A stretch of 64,000 nucleotides of DNA from Mimachlamys varia (lineage: Eukaryota; Mollusca; Bivalvia; Pectinida; Pectinidae), in the NCBI GenBank assembly GCA_947623455.1, contig OX392527.1:52248401-52312400 (forward strand), given 5' to 3'. Shown here piece by piece: positions 35,120-45,059 of the stretch (within the stretch, counting starts at the first letter, position 1; each line of letters begins with the position of its first letter). Under the pieces are notes generated by a model. That model had not been told where the DNA came from and ran no database searches. It worked only from the letters and a program-made list of their open reading frames with translations. A program made the position numbers and the translations under genes.

Positions 35120-35415
35120 AAAAATATGTACATAACATACACATTTTCATAGTACACGATTTGAAATTATACAGAACTTGTTTAATTTCCCTTCTTTATT
35201 CATAAAATAAAGTGGTTTTACGCACCTGACCCTTCTGCTTCTACAGTAGTTTAGAAATGTTGCATTACTACCCTTTGGCCCCTAGCGTCAATGAAGCGTC
35301 TAAGGAGGACGAAACAGCTGTATGGTGCAGTTTAAATTCATTTGCTTTCGACATACTGTATATATTATTAAATTTAAAAGATGCAGCATATGGGTGTGTT
35401 ACGTCATATCAATTC
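35120..35415 (+). repeat. Dispersed repeat (copy 2, long)
   Basis: Shares with 38650-38925: TTTTCATAGTACACGATTTG, GGTTTTACGCACCTGACCCT, TCTGCTTCTAC, GGAGGACGAAACAGCTGTAT, ACATACTGTAT and TGTGTTACGTC. The frame at 35257-35442 only reads through it. No terminal repeats or tail are clear, so the class is unknown. Confidence 0.75.
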
Positions 35416-36154
35416 ATTGATGTTCTCATTTTTGATAAATAATTGTACTATACCACACCGTATCATAGAAATCATTCATATTCCTCACGAAAATTCAGAA
35501 AAAAACCTTACTTCAGAGAAAACCATAGATTGTACATGTAGACTTTTAAATGCGAATATATTGATGGAGCATCATCTTTTTAACATGTTTATCTCAAATA
35601 AAATACAATTAAATATGTTTGTACAGTGTAGAAAGATAACACAGATGACATATCATGATCAGTTAACGATCGACTCAATCTTATAAACACCATGCTCGTC
35701 AGTCATTGTATTAACGATTATGAGATCGAGTCAAAATATAAACCAAATGTCGTATACCGGTAATCAGGCAGATATATGTAAAGTAACTAATTAAAATACA
35801 AAATGCATTATCATATACAGTAACATTGCTATATAAAAAAATTACATTGTGTTGCAGTATAAAATGTTATTTAAGTGCACGACACTATATTTTGAATAGC
35901 GAAAGAGTTTGATTTATAAGACATAAATACCCCCGCCCCCATATGAAATAAGTTTTGCAAATCATGACACTTGGATATTTGGATTTGGACCAATCAGAGG
36001 CCATGAGATGGCTCCAATTTTGGTTTGTCATATAAACGAATACTGCCATTGCCTTTAAATTGTCAGATTACATATACATGCCAACTTTAATTTAAATCGG
36101 ACAATATTTAAATCGGTATAGTTGACATGGGACGTACATGTGTAACAGTCTATG
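35416..36154. other. No gene seen
   Basis: AT-rich; the 101-codon frame at 35381-35686 starts inside the dispersed repeat and is unrecognisable. Confidence 0.4.
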
Positions 36155-36174
36155 CTCCCCCCCCCCCCCCCCAA
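36155..36174. repeat. Poly-C tract
   Basis: A run of about 17 C (G on the other strand), one of five long C/G homopolymers in the window. It makes local frames encode polyproline or polyglycine, so those frames should be ignored. Confidence 0.9.
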
Positions 36175-36640
36175 ATTCATGGCGGGGGCATACAAACAAG
36201 AATTACGCGTACGTATATGTCTCGCCTTTCTCGCTTTGTCGATAACGTTCGAGTCCAAACTAAATATAAGAGTATGACAAAATACATACAGCAAGATGTT
36301 ATAAGTTTCAATTCATTTACAGCAGCAACTTCCTCCAAATTTCAGCTATAGTGTAGGTGTTCAGATAATGATTTCAGTAACTACGCTATGTTTCAATTCA
36401 ATCGGATATCATCAGAGAGGTATAAAGCCGACTTTGACGCAAATTCCCGAAATTCCCATGCTTTTGCAAAACCTTTACACATTTTCTATTAAATTCAGGT
36501 CAGATATTTAATATGATAGTTTGAGTATGGGGCCTAGATTAAATTCAATTGGATAATTTATAACACTGTTAAAAGTGGACTTTAATGCAAATGTTGACAC
36601 GGTTGCGGTCGCGGCGGCCGTCGGAAAAGCAATACTTTAG

Positions 36641-36944
36641 CCGAGTTCGAGCGTGGACTATTTACTATAGGAGGGCTGTTATATTTAATGTGTTTACACA
36701 TGCATGTAAACGCCAACCAATCACTGCCTTGCTCTCAAATAATCACGCATGCGCAGACGACCGCAAGTTGCTTTAGTCCCACTAAAGGAAATTAGTAGTT
36801 TGTACAATAGTCGCTAGACATGCGCTGACTACCTCTTGTTTCTATACACATGCGCAAAGCACATACACTGTAACTAAGGTGATTTCGATCGAACTATAGT
36901 TAGACTTCAGCCACTAAACTTGTAAAGTTGACGCTCGAACTCGG
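36641..36944. mobile_element. MITE with 14-bp terminal inverted repeats (304 bp)
   Basis: The left terminus CCGAGTTCGAGCGT (36641-36654) is the exact reverse complement of the right terminus (36931-36944). The flanks CTTTAG (left) and CCTTAG (right) agree at five of six positions, a possible target duplication. The interior is less AT-rich than its surroundings and has several CATGCGC words. No transposase frame. Confidence 0.75.
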
Positions 36945-37439
36945 CCTTAGTCTCACTTTTCTCGACTATCGTTGAAGGCGAGACAAAAAAAAAAAAACCA
37001 ATACTATTTATTTTCACTCCCTTGAGGGATTCGATATACTATGTAGCCTATAATTAAGGGGTCCTTGCATCACTGCAAAAACTAAACTTACGTTTTTGAA
37101 ACGTTTTACCCACAGCAGTGATCCCGTTGACAATGAAACACAGTGGGACTAGATCGGAGTTGGAGCCCTAACTTCAATTCAGATAATTAAACTACACATG
37201 TACACACAATATTATCAAAAACGAAATAAAGGTCATGCAAATAGTTCCTCAGGTTTCAAGGACGTTCCTTAACTTAGAAGTCCCCAAATGAACTTCTGTA
37301 ATTTTTCCTATGAACATTTCAAATTAAGGAATTTCCTTTAATTAAGAAACTAGGGCCTAACCACTCAGCTAAATAAATTTTGGTTAACTTATAGAAACGA
37401 TGAAAACAACTTAATAATGCTGAATTTGTTTAAAATGTA
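36945..37439. other. Possible decayed foldback MITE at 37249-37358; otherwise nothing seen
   Basis: AGGTTTCAAGGACGTTCCTT (left) and TTAAGGAATTTCCTTTAATT ... AGGGCCT (right) resemble the ends of the 53764-53970 foldback, with considerable decay and a short interior. An A-run lies at 36985-36998. Confidence 0.35.
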
Positions 37440-37452
37440 TTACTAATATTTT

Positions 37453-37581
37453 AGTATAAACTATATTTTATTTCTTTTTAATTCAATACATAGTGAAGAG
37501 CAAATACACAAATTTTGAAATTGGATTTGGAAACAAGTTTTGCAACTTATATTAGCCCATCTCCATTGAAATAATTACGCT
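37453..37581 (+). mobile_element. Short retroposon-like insertion with 13-bp target-site duplication (copy 3)
   Basis: The body AGTATAAACTATATTTTATT ... GAAGAGCAAATACACAAATT ... GGAAACAAGTTTTGCAACTT is more than 90% like 2211-2327 over about 110 bp. It is flanked by perfect TTACTAATATTTT repeats at 37440-37452 and 37582-37594. Different target duplications around the same body are strong evidence of independent insertions. Confidence 0.75.
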
Positions 37582-37594
37582 TTACTAATATTTT

Positions 37595-38649
37595 GAAAAA
37601 TGCAACTCAATTCTATATAAAATCCTTCGAGTGTGTAATCATTCATTAAAGTACAGCAGATTTAGATTTCCTTAAGCTACTAAAGACTGAAACGAAATTT
37701 AAACCGCAGTCGAGGATGTACTCAATAGCATGCACCTGATTTATTTTGCTGCGACAGCGAAAATACAGAGGAAAGAAGCACTATGAATAGCTATAGCCTG
37801 GGGAGTTCTAAGATAGTTTCTTAGTAAAACTTAATTAACGGAAGGAGAAAATGTTCACATTACATATTGCAAAGAACAGTAGGCATAATTTGGTAAACAG
37901 AAAAACATGTATATATTTAGTATGTCTTTTAATTATGTTTAGACTCTAAAGGCTACAGTGCAGATACATATATCATCCACCTAGAATCGCGAGGCTGTAA
38001 CACCAGATTAAACGTCAAATATGGCGGCAAGCATTGCGATTCACAACCCGTTAGAATGGGTTGGATATTAAAGCTACACATACCTCCAGTTGTTTCTTTA
38101 ATTAAAATTCCTACCGTAAATGCTAATGTCGTAAAAATGGTGTTGCTTCCGTTGATACAATTTCATAATACAGCGGTATTTCCTATCATTTCAAGAGTTC
38201 AAAGGACTATTGATCTCTGTCGATTAAGTGATTTGGAGATCCGTGCTGTATTGGTGCTTTGATTAAAAAAAAGGCTTTTGATCCAACCTAACTATCTTAT
38301 CGAACAAGTCATTTACTTGGTGCGGTGCGTCCGGTTTTGCCAGGAGCTGGACAATTATGCAATGATATATATTTTTTTTAAATGGGACAAAAAATAGAAC
38401 TGATGAATCTAACATGTCGCCCAAAGACATCAAACAGTTTATGCGTGGAAGGCCAATTATATTTGCTTATCGAATACAGTAATATCTCGCCTGGAGTTTT
38501 TTTATTTTGTTTTTTTGTTTTTGTTTTTTGTAGATCGATTGGCTTTCTTCATCTGTTTTCATATTTTCAATGTTCTGCCATTCTGTATGTACGTAGATAG
38601 GAACTTTATACAGAAAATAAATATCAAAATATCGATAACAAACCTCAGA
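37595..38649. other. No gene seen
   Basis: AT-rich; the 68- and 72-codon plus frames at 38056-38600 have no recognisable domain, and a T-rich tract lies at about 38497-38530. Confidence 0.4.
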
Positions 38650-38925
38650 TAAACATTTTCATAGTGCACGATTTGAAATTATACAGAACTAGTTTAATTT
38701 TAGTTTTAAAACCAAAAACTAAAGGGGTTTTACGCACCTGACCCTTCTGCTTCTACATTAGTTTAAAAATTTGGATTCCATCTGTTTGTCCCTAGCATCA
38801 CTGAAGAGTCCTAGGAGGACGAAACAGCTGTATGGTGCAGTTTAATTCATTTTTTTTGGCATACTGTATCTACAAATGCATTACTAAATTCAAAAGGTGC
38901 AGCACATGGCTATGTGTGTTACTTT
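38650..38925 (+). repeat. Dispersed repeat (copy 3, long)
   Basis: Aligns along its length with 35120-35415, with indels in the T/A-rich middle. Keeps CACTGAAGAGTCCTAGGAGG, ACGAAACAGCTGTATGGTGC and GGCATACTGTATCTAC. Confidence 0.75.
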
Positions 38926-39377
38926 TTTTTTTAATTTTTTTACATGTATCAGGATAAATCATTGCTTAGCCTGAAATACATTGCTTGGTCTGATCCCAAA
39001 AACATGAAAGCGGAACCAAACACCCCCTTATCTTTAACTGTTTTTTTTCCCCTGTTATCTCCATTAATTGACGAAACTCGTTTATCTCGACCTATAATAA
39101 TCAATAAAGGAATGTGTTGGGTAATTTTACATTTAATCATAATCCTGTTATGCATTTTCACATTATGCAATGAATAGATTTACGATGTATAGCAACAACA
39201 AATGCTGAAATTTACCTAATCCTGAAAGTCGGCTGTCCATCAACCGATTTTTACTTTGTAAATATCATCAGCAAAATCCATAAAATCGAGTTTATCAGAA
39301 GCCAGCTTAAAATCATAATGTTCTTATCATTTGTTTACAACTGAACGCAAAACAGTGTGAACGGCAGTAAACAAAGT

Positions 39378-39680
39378 ATGGCTCCCAGCACATCCGACCA
39401 CTCCCACGTATACGCTCTGTATTCAAATTCAGAATTGCATAATGACCCCTGTCGCACTGCACAAAACATGCTAGCATCACTTTCCGTAAACGAGAAACGG
39501 AGAATGCCGACTGTTACCGATTTGCACAGTTGTATACGATCTGGAGCCCTCGGTACATTCCGTGAGCAAGAAAATCGTTTTCCGTTTACACAGAAAGTGC
39601 AGACGGTTTACAAAGTTGATTATACATTTAACACTGTAACTCAATTATCGGTCTTAGCCCGCCATTCTTTTTTAAAATCA
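39378..39680 (+). CDS. Unproven short open frame, about 100 codons
   Basis: The frame starts with ATG at 39378 (an earlier GTG at 39357 is also in frame) and ends in TAA at 39681. It is polar with mixed composition (MAPSTSDHSHVYALYSNSEL at the start, RRMPTVTDLHSC in the middle), is not in a repeat family seen in this window, and is not opposed by a long minus frame. I recognise no domain, signal peptide or membrane segment. It could be an exon, a small gene or chance. Neither splice signals nor a nearby poly-A signal decide this. Confidence 0.18.
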
Positions 39681-39934
39681 TAACACTACATTTGAAAAGT
39701 ACCACGAGCTATGGTTTTGTTTTCATAAATGATTTATAGAAGTTAACGGAATGATACAATTAAGACAGTTTCTATAATAGGTATAGATATGAGTATAGTC
39801 CGATTAGAATGACCTTTCGTGTTGAACTTTGATTAGCATATTGATTACGGACGAGTCTATAGTCCTTTAGAGGAAATAGGTGTGATGTATGTCTATCTGT
39901 TACAGTTTCAAAATTATGTACCCGTATGTTGGTA

Positions 39935-40020
39935 TTGCTGATCAGTCGTGTGGACTAAGTGGATAGGTTACAGAACTGTAGATGATGGTGTAATGAGTTC
40001 GAATGTCGGTTTGTTTAAAT
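39935..40020 (+). repeat. tRNA-like SINE fragment, plus strand
   Basis: GTCGTGTGGACTAAGTGGAT gives an A-box-like start and GAGTTCGAATGTC a B-box-like core about 45 bases later, followed by T/A-rich sequence. It cannot be assigned to the other SINEs here. Confidence 0.4.
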
Positions 40021-40029
40021 TTTCCTATA

Positions 40030-41350
40030 TTCACATTTTTATTCAATTTTCTTTATTCATTAATTGGTCTTTTGTTTAATATGTATTTCCTATTTACTTT
40101 TTGTGTATATTTGTACGAACTTATATACTTTTTGACAAGTTCATTGAATTTATAGCAAACCTTACATGACAAAACTCAAAACCGTCGTGAATCATGAATT
40201 ACTCGATTATTAAAATGTTAGAAAACGTTCAACGAGATAGTATTACGAGCGAGAACATTCAAATTTAGGCCTATCATTTTGATAATCATAAGATATAGAT
40301 GTCGGATCAATTTCACCAGCAATGTAATCATATACATGTATATTTATCTACGAGTTATGTCCCGTATTGATTGGAATTTCCAGTGTGTCCTCAATGCCCC
40401 GACACATCAATGAAAGGTTAACACACCTATGCACAAATGGAACAACCCACTTTGCATATTCCAACGAAAGGTCAACGCGACAAGACATTCTGGTTTGCCT
40501 GTACACATCCCCAAAAAAATTCCTAAAATCGCCATAATATTATATTTTTCTTGAAAAAATATCACATATACAGAAAGTACTATACAATACATTATAAGTA
40601 AACTCGCAAGACAGCTCTGCATATATCAATATACATATTGTAACATGATATAAAGATGTTTCACATCAAATCATAACATGTATTTTAGCTTCATCGTCTG
40701 CTTTATTCAACGCCTTTTCGTCTAATTAAAATGACCAATCTTGATTAAATCTCAGCTTTTCAAAAAATCGATAATGACGCTATGAAATATAACCTGCCTC
40801 ACGTCATCGTTTATCTTATAATAGAAAACTGGGTGGCACGATTTCGAAAATAACATCTAAAATCGAATAACTTGATTATCGTATCAAATTAAAGATTTTT
40901 TTTTCAAAATCAAATTTAAATCCATTTCGTTAATGATTTTGGAGAATGTGAAATCATAAGGCCAGATTTAAAATTGGCAAACAATTCAGGGACTGTCTAA
41001 ATGTTTCAATGTTTGTTAAGATACGTGTAGTGTTTACAATGCAATAGGCCATATACATTGTAACAAAGAATACAAAGAATTTCAAAAAAGGAAAGATGAT
41101 TTCTGAAAATAAACATCCTAATGAACTCCACCCAGTGATTCCATTAGGTCATATGCATATTCATGAGATCTTATGAATATTCTGATCCGCCCACAACGTT
41201 TAACACTTTGATTTTCTTAATCATATATTTTATATAGAATTTTGTATCTAACAGAACAATATCAAAACATTGATAATATTCCTTTTGCATGTGAATTTAA
41301 CTTTTAGATCATATATATATCATACTTTGGCTTTTTTTCAACACCAGAGC
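40030..41350. other. No gene seen
   Basis: AT-rich. The minus frame at 40407-40622 is hydrophobic but short and isolated. CATATGCATATTCATGAGAT near 41154 is only a local palindromic word cluster. Confidence 0.4.
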
Positions 41351-41353
41351 GCT

Positions 41354-41371
41354 GGGGGGGGGGGGGGGGGG
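41354..41371. repeat. Poly-G tract
   Basis: A run of about 18 G just upstream of the SINE at 41519. Confidence 0.9.
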
Positions 41372-41518
41372 TTGTAATTTCGCCACCATTATCATATCTC
41401 TTAGAATGTGATCGAAACATCATTTAGCATGCCACATTACCTTGAATGTGGATATACATTGTATGCCTTTAGGTGCAGTTAGAAAAACATACAAGGACGT
41501 TTTTCCAAACTCGTGATG

Positions 41519-41856
41519 TTATAATAATTCGCGGTTCTTATATACTGCTCTATCACGACCTTAAAGGCCATCTCAAAGCGATTCAAAATCCGTGGTTATA
41601 GGGCCTTAGCAACCACTCAATATTTTTCTCAACTCACTGGAGAGCATACAACCGGTGCTGCCATTTCGTCGTTCACAGCTAGCATTCTACAATTTCTATC
41701 ACTACCCAACTACGTACTCATTTACAGCTGAGTAGACTGGAACAAACAGAGTAAAGTATCTTGCTAAAGGATACAACACAAGTGCCGTGACCCGGACTCG
41801 AACTCGAAACCCTTCGATCACGAGCCCGGCGTCCTACCAATAGACCACCGTGCATC
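41519..41856 (-). repeat. Full-length tRNA-derived SINE, minus strand
   Basis: On the minus strand the head is a good tRNA-like unit: CACGGTGGTCTATTGGTAGG (A box region), CGCCGGGCTCGTGATCGAAG, GAGTTCGAGTCCGGGTCACG (B box). A body follows with GTATCCTTTAGCAAGATACT, then a tail reading CGCTTTGAGATGGCCTTTAA and TATAAGAACCGCGAATTATT. The tail recurs alone at 28300-28388 in the opposite orientation, which confirms element structure. Confidence 0.75.
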
Positions 41857-42217
41857 AATGTTATGAGTTTGAATGCCCTGATTTATAGATTACGGGATCA
41901 TTTCATAAATAACAATACCAAATGAACTACGCACGTGCAACTTAACATCAAATCCAGCTGCATCTTTTATTTACAATATTCTTCATGAGATATATATTAT
42001 TTACAACAGTCAAGTAAATAAATATGATTACTTGAACCCAATTCTTTGTTAACGTTCGGCAATACAAAACATATATTCTACTTCTTTTTAATAGTTTTTA
42101 ATAGCATGTTACACGAGAAAGTTATGGGCCACATGACTTGGGTTCATAAATCCATTGGAAACTGTAAGAAAACAATAAATTTGTCCCATTAGTCCATGAA
42201 GTTCGCTTAATTAATTT

Positions 42218-42248
<31 letters not shown>

Positions 42249-42410
42249 TTGGAGGGGATGGTGCTGACGACAGACCGAAGGGGGTGGATGGGTGTGTGTG
42301 TTGGAACAGACCTAAGGGAGGACGGGTTAGGAGGGAGTGACAACAGACCGAAGAGGGGCGGATGAGGGGGCCAAGTCTAACGACATACCGTAGGGGAACG
42401 GATGACGTAC
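42218..42410. repeat. Poly-T/poly-G junction and G-rich imperfect tandem repeats
   Basis: About 14 T run directly into about 18 G at 42218-42248. Purine-rich sequence follows in which ACAGACCGAAGGGGG, ACAGACCTAAGGGAGG, ACAGACCGAAGAGGGGCGGA and ACATACCGTAGGGGAACGGA repeat at irregular 35-60-bp spacing. Proline-rich minus frames (42122-42453) are artefacts of this composition. Confidence 0.75.
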
Positions 42411-42900
42411 ATGGATTATGTTGACAGGCATACAATGACTGGTAAACCAACACTTGCTAGCAAAATAAGCATAAACAACTTACTTCTTTTATTTACAAAA
42501 GACTATGTTTATTTCAGTGAAAATATAAATAACAGGATATAACCATCACGCATACCTAAACTAATGTATCAAAGTTGGATAAACGTTTCTTTCATACAAG
42601 TTGTCATCGCGTGCTCGTTATATAAAGGTTAAACGTGCGAAAACACATTCAAGGGGGTGATAATTGTCGCACTTAACTAACTGCCATTATTCACCGCGAG
42701 TAGAAGAGAAGTAGCTAATCTTTATCGAAGAAAGAGATAAATGAACAGACCCCAACTCGTCATTGACTAATATGTTAAACATAACTATACATTTTAAAAA
42801 CAATAGACTTAAAATCTTCAAAATATGAAGCCGCACTAGCTTTTGGTGTCATTAATGTATATAGAAGCATTTTTTGTTTGTTTGTTTTGTTGTTGTTTAT

Positions 42901-42922
42901 TTTTTTTTTGGGGGGGGGGGGG
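42901..42922. repeat. Poly-T/poly-G tract
   Basis: About 10 T followed by about 12 G, the same arrangement as at 42218. Confidence 0.9.
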
Positions 42923-42996
42923 TGTCAGATCATACAATGATCCAGCGGTGGACATTCCTGAACTCACGGTCCCCTTCGCTCGAACCCAGGTGCACA

Positions 42997-43772
42997 CACA
43001 GGGACCTGAGAATTTGTTACAGCTAGTTTTGGACCTAAAATAGGGTGTTTAGCGTAATTTTACACATTTGGGAGGGGGGGGGTTAAGATCAATTTTCGAT
43101 AAAAATGCCCCTTCAGTAGTCATAAAAGCTAAAGGGTGGAAAAGCTTTCCAGATCGAAAAATCGACCCCACCTACCTTTCTTGCATCAAAAGTCACATTT
43201 CTAGTTGAGGTACGAAAAAACGCTTGGTACCGTCGGAAAGGTGGATAATTTTTATTTTATAAACCTCCTAAATGCAAGTCTTCCTTTAAATTTAGCCATC
43301 CAATGACAGGAAAAGACCAGCACGCGGGGTGACGTCAACCTAATGAATATGTAACGAAATGGCCGGCAACGCGCCGAGAACTCCGAGACACTGAAATTTT
43401 GCGTGTTTTTGGAGGAAATGGAGATTATTTCTGCGGAAGGAGGATACATTTGACTTGCATTTAGGAGGTTTATAAAATAAAAATTATCCATCTTTCCAAC
43501 GGTACCAAGCGTTTTTTCGTACCTCAACTAGAAATGTGATTTTTGATGCAAGAAAGGTAGGTGGGGTCGATTTTTCGATCTGGAAATGTGATTTTTGATG
43601 GTAGATGGGGTCTATTTTTCGATCTGGAAAGCTTTCCAACCTTTAGCTTTCATGACTACTGAGGGGGCATTTTTATCGAAAATTGATCTTAACCCCCCCA
43701 AATGTGTAAAATTACGCTAAACACCCTATTTTAGGTTCAAAACTAGCTGTAACAAATTCTCAGGTCCCTGTG
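42997..43772. mobile_element. Long-arm foldback DNA element (776 bp) with 8-bp target duplication
   Basis: The termini are CACAGGGACCTGAGAATTTG and its exact reverse complement. The arms (about 42997-43280 and 43452-43772) remain complementary for about 280 bp, enclosing a 171-bp GC-richer loop. GGTGCACA directly abuts both ends (42989-42996 and 43773-43780), an 8-bp target duplication. The right arm is longer because an AATGTGATTTTTGATG...TTTCGATCTGG segment is tandemly duplicated. An 8-bp duplication fits hAT-type insertion but the terminus is not the usual hAT consensus. No transposase is encoded. A diverged single arm is at 48826-48975. Confidence 0.85.
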
Positions 43773-43941
43773 GGTGCACATGTACCAGTACTTTTCCCGA
43801 CCTCATTAGGGGATGGAACAAACCATCACAGCGGCTCGTGAACACCTCCCAAACCCAGGTGCACATGTACCAGACCTTTTCCCGACCTCATTAGGAGATG
43901 GAACTAACCATCACAGCGGCTCGTGGATACCTCCACACTGG
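43773..43941. repeat. Two-copy tandem repeat, about 85-bp unit
   Basis: GGTGCACATGTACCAG, CTTTTCCCGACCTCATTAGG and CCATCACAGCGGCTCGTG occur in order from 43773 and again from 43858. The first copy begins with the foldback element's target site, so the element inserted at the edge of this repeat or between two of its units. Confidence 0.8.
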
Positions 43942-43944
43942 GAA

Positions 43945-44404
43945 GTTTTCCTAACAAGTGTCTAGCAGATACAACAGTGCCAGATAAAGTCTTTAATCAC
44001 CGACCTAAATAAAGCACAAACTACTTCACACTGAGGGTACACAACCCACAGTCCGTGACTATTTTCTGTAAACAAGAGCTTTTTCCAATTTTGGAACTAG
44101 GTATCTCCGTCAATACAACGCATTTCTATTTTGCTAATGAAATGACGTTTAAATCTTACATTTTCCGGCACATTTTACATACATAGTTATATAAAGTTTA
44201 TCCCGAAGGGAGTCAACACCTGTCTACAAAATATCCTCCAAATGAGAACGAAGGGACACGGTGAATACTTGACTACAAATCGGATTGAACTGCAAGCTTA
44301 TCGTGAATTTATACCTTTATGATAATGCCGTCTAAATAACTGTTTGTTTATGACCTTTTACGTCACATTACTGAGTAGTACCTATTTAAGCCTTGCCAGA
44401 TCTT
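43945..44404. other. No gene seen
   Basis: AT-rich spacer with no matched repeat or frame. Confidence 0.4.
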
Positions 44405-44570
44405 GGTATGTGTACCAGAGGAAAGCCGGATTACCCGAAGAATACCAACGATCAGCACCAAATACAATATAATAGATAGCGCAAACCTTGAACCCGTCAT
44501 ACAATGGCGAAGGGTAAACGGGCTTGTGGACGTTCACACACCTTCATCACTAGATCATAGCGTGTTCTGT
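44405..44570 (-). repeat. Decayed SINE-like repeat, minus strand
   Basis: GAGGAAAGCCGGATTACCCG, a GAACCCG B-box remnant, and their spacing parallel the 5262-5420 repeat (GGAAAGCCAGAGTTCCCG ... TTCGAACTCACAACC). The parallel also shows in translation of the plus strand (ESRITRR against ESQSSRR). Strongly diverged. Confidence 0.4.
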
Positions 44571-44677
44571 CTCCGTGAGGTGTTATATCGTAAACAGTAT
44601 GAGAAAAGAATCAAAAATATGTTTACCCTTTGTTACATTTATCTAAGCAATGAATGTTTTAGCAAATGTTGTTACGG

Positions 44678-44770
44678 TCCTATAACACACATTGCTATTG
44701 ATGACAGACTTCATAAAGCCAGGAAGGACTTTATGTAAGTTTGTTTGCAATAGCAATGTGTGGTATAGGA
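44678..44770. ncRNA. 93-nt near-palindromic hairpin, pre-miRNA-like (unproven)
   Basis: TCCTATAACACACATTGCTA (44678 on) pairs with the right end at 44748-44770, 22 of 23 bases complementary. The stem continues imperfectly (GACAGACTT with AAGTTTGTT; CATAAAG with CTTTATG) to a loop of about five to ten bases. The length and the mix of pairing and bulges resemble an animal miRNA precursor. It could equally be a tiny foldback element. I do not recognise the mature sequence. Confidence 0.35.
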
Positions 44771-44864
44771 CTGTTCATACATGTATATGCAAAACTATTC
44801 GCTAAAATATTCATTATTTATATTTTATAATTATTGTGCTTTATTTAGTTACATTTGTCAATAG

Positions 44865-45055
44865 GGATTGATGACGTCACAATAGCAAATGTTGTTAGTC
44901 TGAGGCACTGGGTGTCTAAGGCGTATGAGAGCAACTGCCTCTTAGCATTGTGTCAATGGGAAAATAAACTCAATCTGATTAAAATGCAGACCCGTATTCT
45001 CACTCAGTTGAATAAGGATCTGACAAAGTCTCCTGAGAGGGTCATGATCCTTTGA
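44865..45055 (+). CDS. Possible last exon of an unrecognised gene
   Basis: A 62-codon segment ends in TGA at 45053-45055. It reads smoothly as protein (GIDDVTIANVVSLRHWVSKA at the start, KMQTRILTQLNKDLTKSPER near the end), is rich in alternating hydrophobic and charged residues suggesting helix, and follows an acceptor-like TTTGTCAATAG at 44854-44864. A donor-like TTTATGTAAGT at 44732-44742 lies upstream, but joining it to this acceptor does not keep the frame of the upstream open frame (44403-44738), which reads through the decayed SINE. I know no family for it. Chance or a retroelement remnant is possible. Confidence 0.28.
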
Positions 45056-45059
45056 CCTT

